A stretch of DNA of 64,000 nucleotides from positions 21,920 to 85,919 of the IMG/VR virus record IMGVR_UViG_3300046004_001116. One strand, given 5' to 3'. The translations under genes were made by a program, and so were the position numbers. This DNA is from a virus. Positions 61,642-64,000 of this stretch are shown piece after piece (position 1 is the stretch's first letter; each line of letters opens with the position of its first letter). Under the pieces are notes generated by a model, which searched no databases, was not told the origin of the DNA, and saw only the letters and a program-made list of their open reading frames with translations.

Positions 61642-63194
61642 TGGCACAAGACGAAAAGACAATTATTAGATCATTACTTGACCCCAAAATAAAAATTGAT
61701 AGACTTGAAGTTGAAGATGCTTTTGTTGGGACTAGCCCTAAGTTACCTGATAATAAGAAAGATACTGCAACTGGTCATCAAGTACAAAATGAATTAGGTG
61801 TTGATTATCCGTTTTTGTCTATTAACAATTACGTATTTGATGCTGATGAAATTAAGCTGTTTAAAATAGATGCTACTGAGTTTTTACCACAAGTAACATT
61901 TATGTTTACTTTAACTAAGTCAGACGCATTCAAATCTCAAGGATATCCAAAAGATGGCGATATACTTAATGTTTTTATTAGAGCAAAGAATAATGCGTTT
62001 AAGCCAATTCGTAATGACTATATTATTAAGAATGTATCTTCAGGGCCAGGAGGTAATGAAAATGCTGGAGGAACTACAACTATAACCGGAGAATTGTTTA
62101 TTCCTCATATTAAAGATGAACTTATTAAGTCATACACAGGTACTTCTTTTGATGTTCTAAATAAGATTGCGCAAGAATTAGAAATGGGTTTTGCTACAAA
62201 TGAAACTTCTACTATAGATTCTCAAGCTTGGTTATGCGCTGGTAGTACATGGGAAGAATACATTAATCATATTGTAGAAGCTGCTTGGAAAGATGAAAAT
62301 AGTTTCTATAAGTGCTATATTGATGTTTACTATCATCTTAACTTTATTAACGTAAATAACCAAATAGAAGGTGATGGCACAATGGCTGCTGGTATTCTTG
62401 ACGTGACAATAGCTAAAGACTTCTTTAACAATAAAGTTGGTGATGTTGCCGCTGCTGAAAAACCTGTAGGTAAGTTTTTAACTAACATGGGAAATATGTC
62501 AGGGACTAACATGTTTATTCGCGGGTATAAAACCAAGAATGAAAGTTCCAAGATAAATGAACAATACGGTTACAAATATAATGTTCAGTTTTTTGATCTT
62601 AAAAGTTTAAAGTATTGGAATATCTTTGTAGACCCAAAAACTTCAGACGGCGCTGAACAGAAAAAGATTATCTTAAAAGGTAGAACTTTTCCAAAGAAAG
62701 ATGATGAAAAGGACGCACAAGGAAGATCACCATCAGCAAGTGAATATTGGAAAACACAAAACAAGTTTGTTTGGAAAGGAATACAGAGTACTAATGTTCA
62801 CGATAAGTATACATTTGCTATTGCACATAATGAAAGAAACCTTCTTGAATTAAAAAAGTTATATCTTGAAGTAAATGTTGAAAGATGGAACCCAAATATA
62901 TACAATAGCGAGAGAATACCGTTATTGCTAATTTCGCAAGCTGACCCAGTTAAAGCTGCAGCAGATGCTTCAAATAAAGATGCAGTTGCCAATGCTACGC
63001 CACAAGGTGCTGGCTCACAGCCGTCAATGGATCAATTTTATAGTGGGTTTTATATGGTAAATGGAATTATGTTTACTTATAATCAAGACGGACCTAGAAA
63101 AACTGGAGGACCTAGTGAAGGTGATTATGATGGACCGGCGTTCTTCCAAACTTTTGTAATGACAAGACGAGAATGGCCAACACCGCTCGGATAA
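61641..63194 (+). CDS. Baseplate hub protein, gpD/gp27/VgrG-like
   Basis: 517 residues. Two hub beta-domains are suggested: LPQVTFMFTLTKSDAFKSQG with GDILNVFIRAKN at about 85-117 and YIIKNVSSGPGG with GELFIPHIKDEL at about 128-160. TGTSFDVLNKIAQELEMGFA then STWEEYINHIVEAAWKDENS match the middle region of gpD-type late control proteins, which form the trimeric ring of the tail tip around the tube. Full length. Confidence 0.75.
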   Translation: MAQDEKTIIRSLLDPKIKIDRLEVEDAFVGTSPKLPDNKKDTATGHQVQNELGVDYPFLSINNYVFDADEIKLFKIDATEFLPQVTFMFTLTKSDAFKSQGYPKDGDILNVFIRAKNNAFKPIRNDYIIKNVSSGPGGNENAGGTTTITGELFIPHIKDELIKSYTGTSFDVLNKIAQELEMGFATNETSTIDSQAWLCAGSTWEEYINHIVEAAWKDENSFYKCYIDVYYHLNFINVNNQIEGDGTMAAGILDVTIAKDFFNNKVGDVAAAEKPVGKFLTNMGNMSGTNMFIRGYKTKNESSKINEQYGYKYNVQFFDLKSLKYWNIFVDPKTSDGAEQKKIILKGRTFPKKDDEKDAQGRSPSASEYWKTQNKFVWKGIQSTNVHDKYTFAIAHNERNLLELKKLYLEVNVERWNPNIYNSERIPLLLISQADPVKAAADASNKDAVANATPQGAGSQPSMDQFYSGFYMVNGIMFTYNQDGPRKTGGPSEGDYDGPAFFQTFVMTRREWPTPLG

Positions 63195-63209
63195 AAATAC
63201 TTATTAATT

Positions 63210-64000
63210 ATGCAATACGCAGATAGTGTAACAAAATCTTTTTTATCATACGGTGTGCCTAATGCCACGGTAGTAGGGAGTCTTATGTCTACATGGCAAG
63301 ATCCTACTTACATGGGGTTTCAATTTAGATTAGTGCAAAGCGCAAACGGTGATACTGATTTAGATGATTTACCACATGGTATTTTCTGCGGGCAATACAT
63401 ATCTCCACCAGCTCCAAAGGAAGGGCAAACACCTAATACCACTGAAGGATGGAAGCATAGCAATAAATATTCTGCGTACAATTATCTAATTAATCGTGGC
63501 GAATACAAAAGAGCTGAGTACATACGTTTATTTGAACAAGGTTTTGAGGCTTTAGTTAAAGAATGTCCTTGGTATTTTGTAAAAGTTTCTGGACTTGCGG
63601 ATTCATGGAAAATGGACCCAGGAAATAACTTTAGAGGAAAAGATAAAAAAATAACTATAGAAACATTAGAATCTATAGATATGAAAATAACATTTCTTTT
63701 AGACTGTTATCGAAAAGCTGTATGGGACGCTAATTGGATGAGATGGGCTGTCCCTGATCATATGCGTTATTTTAAAATGGCAATTATAGTTAGTGAAGTG
63801 CGACCAATGAAAATTGGAAAGGGTGCCGCGGCTGCTGCAGTTAATCCAGGGCAAGACAATGCAAACCCAACACAAGATTCAAAACTTAAAGCATTAGCAA
63901 AAAAGGTTGGTGCCGCTGCACAAGAAAAAGCTATGGGAGCAGCAAGAAATTTAGCTGGTAGTGCAGGATTAGATATTCCTGGCCTTTACCCAAGGATCTC
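63210..64000 (+). CDS. Baseplate or tail protein, 3' end outside window
   Basis: 263 codons to the window edge without a stop. MQYADSVTKSFLSYGVPNAT onward, with FCGQYISPPAP and a MKITFLLDCYRKAVWDANWM segment like T4-type baseplate or tube-associated proteins; an Ala-rich stretch follows. Only its place after the hub supports the role. Confidence 0.6.
   Translation, partial: MQYADSVTKSFLSYGVPNATVVGSLMSTWQDPTYMGFQFRLVQSANGDTDLDDLPHGIFCGQYISPPAPKEGQTPNTTEGWKHSNKYSAYNYLINRGEYKRAEYIRLFEQGFEALVKECPWYFVKVSGLADSWKMDPGNNFRGKDKKITIETLESIDMKITFLLDCYRKAVWDANWMRWAVPDHMRYFKMAIIVSEVRPMKIGKGAAAAAVNPGQDNANPTQDSKLKALAKKVGAAAQEKAMGAARNLAGSAGLDIPGLYPRI

Noticed and set aside
1-64000. Insertion sequences or transposases
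   Set aside because: No transposase motif or terminal inverted repeats were found; the only mobile element supported is the GIY-YIG gene.

Overview
This window is a 64 kb piece of a large, AT-rich, lytic-type phage genome that most likely infects a bacterium of the phylum Bacteroidota. Every gene I can support lies on the + strand. The T4-like gp23 major capsid protein, the baseplate hub genes and the T4-type capsid-targeting N-termini show a T4-related myovirus-like virion. The host phylum follows from at least nine promoters with a TTTG box, exactly 20 nt, then a TAnnTTTR box (the Bacteroidota housekeeping sigma pattern), from A-rich leaders without Shine-Dalgarno sequences, and from BspA-type and FISUMP domains common in that phylum.

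Layout. 1-7.9 kb: end of the major capsid gene, a coiled-coil internal protein, a SET-domain methyltransferase, small head-type proteins, an Hc1/histone H1-like protein, a secreted NUC1-type nuclease, two short internal proteins and a BspA-repeat display protein. 8-16 kb: a very large tRNA array in two promoter-led segments. I read 33 cloverleaf tRNAs covering all 20 amino acids, plus an initiator tRNA further on at 24.16 kb. Between them lie many structured RNAs, tRNA-like RNAs and a few tiny genes. 16-21.8 kb: RNase H-like, PTH2-like (with an in-frame TAG), thioredoxin, holin-like, a 540 nt block of structured RNA, then a Ro60 (TROVE-vWA) gene and a GIY-YIG homing endonuclease. 22-28.9 kb: zinc-ribbon and FISUMP structural proteins, metallophosphatases, a LicD-like protein, and a HAD, sugar-nucleotidyltransferase and kinase set. 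28.9-36.4 kb: glycosyltransferases, a C5-cytosine methyltransferase homologue, a SAM methyltransferase, a dNMP kinase and a dCMP hydroxymethylase-like enzyme. 36.4-49.3 kb: small genes, a cREC domain protein, a metallophosphoesterase, further glycosyltransferases and a lysis-type group (lipoproteins, membrane protein, SLT lysozyme). 49.3-58.9 kb: many proteins with capsid-targeting N-termini. 58.9-64 kb: baseplate genes.

The most interesting system is RNA-based. Four RNAs at 10.5, 11.6, 14.5 and 18.8 kb share one core: a terminal stem ending in GA/TC, an asymmetric internal loop with GCGG on one side and ANATTC on the other, then a second stem. This resembles the Ro-binding stem of Y RNAs. 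Two of them carry a circularly permuted tRNA in the distal loop, with the acceptor end closed by a loop, which is the architecture expected of YrlA-type bacterial Y RNAs. One of the two minimal forms, and a weaker fifth candidate, lie just upstream of the phage Ro60 gene. I infer a phage-encoded Ro60 ribonucleoprotein system whose RNA parts are partly embedded in, and flush with, the tRNA array, so that tRNA processing could release them.

A second theme is injected proteins. About 16 genes begin with a short motif close to T4's MKTYQEFIAEA capsid-targeting sequence. Their bodies include a LicD-like and another nucleotidyltransferase, an ADP-ribosyltransferase-like protein and possibly the SET methyltransferase, so the head may carry a large enzymatic cargo into the host.
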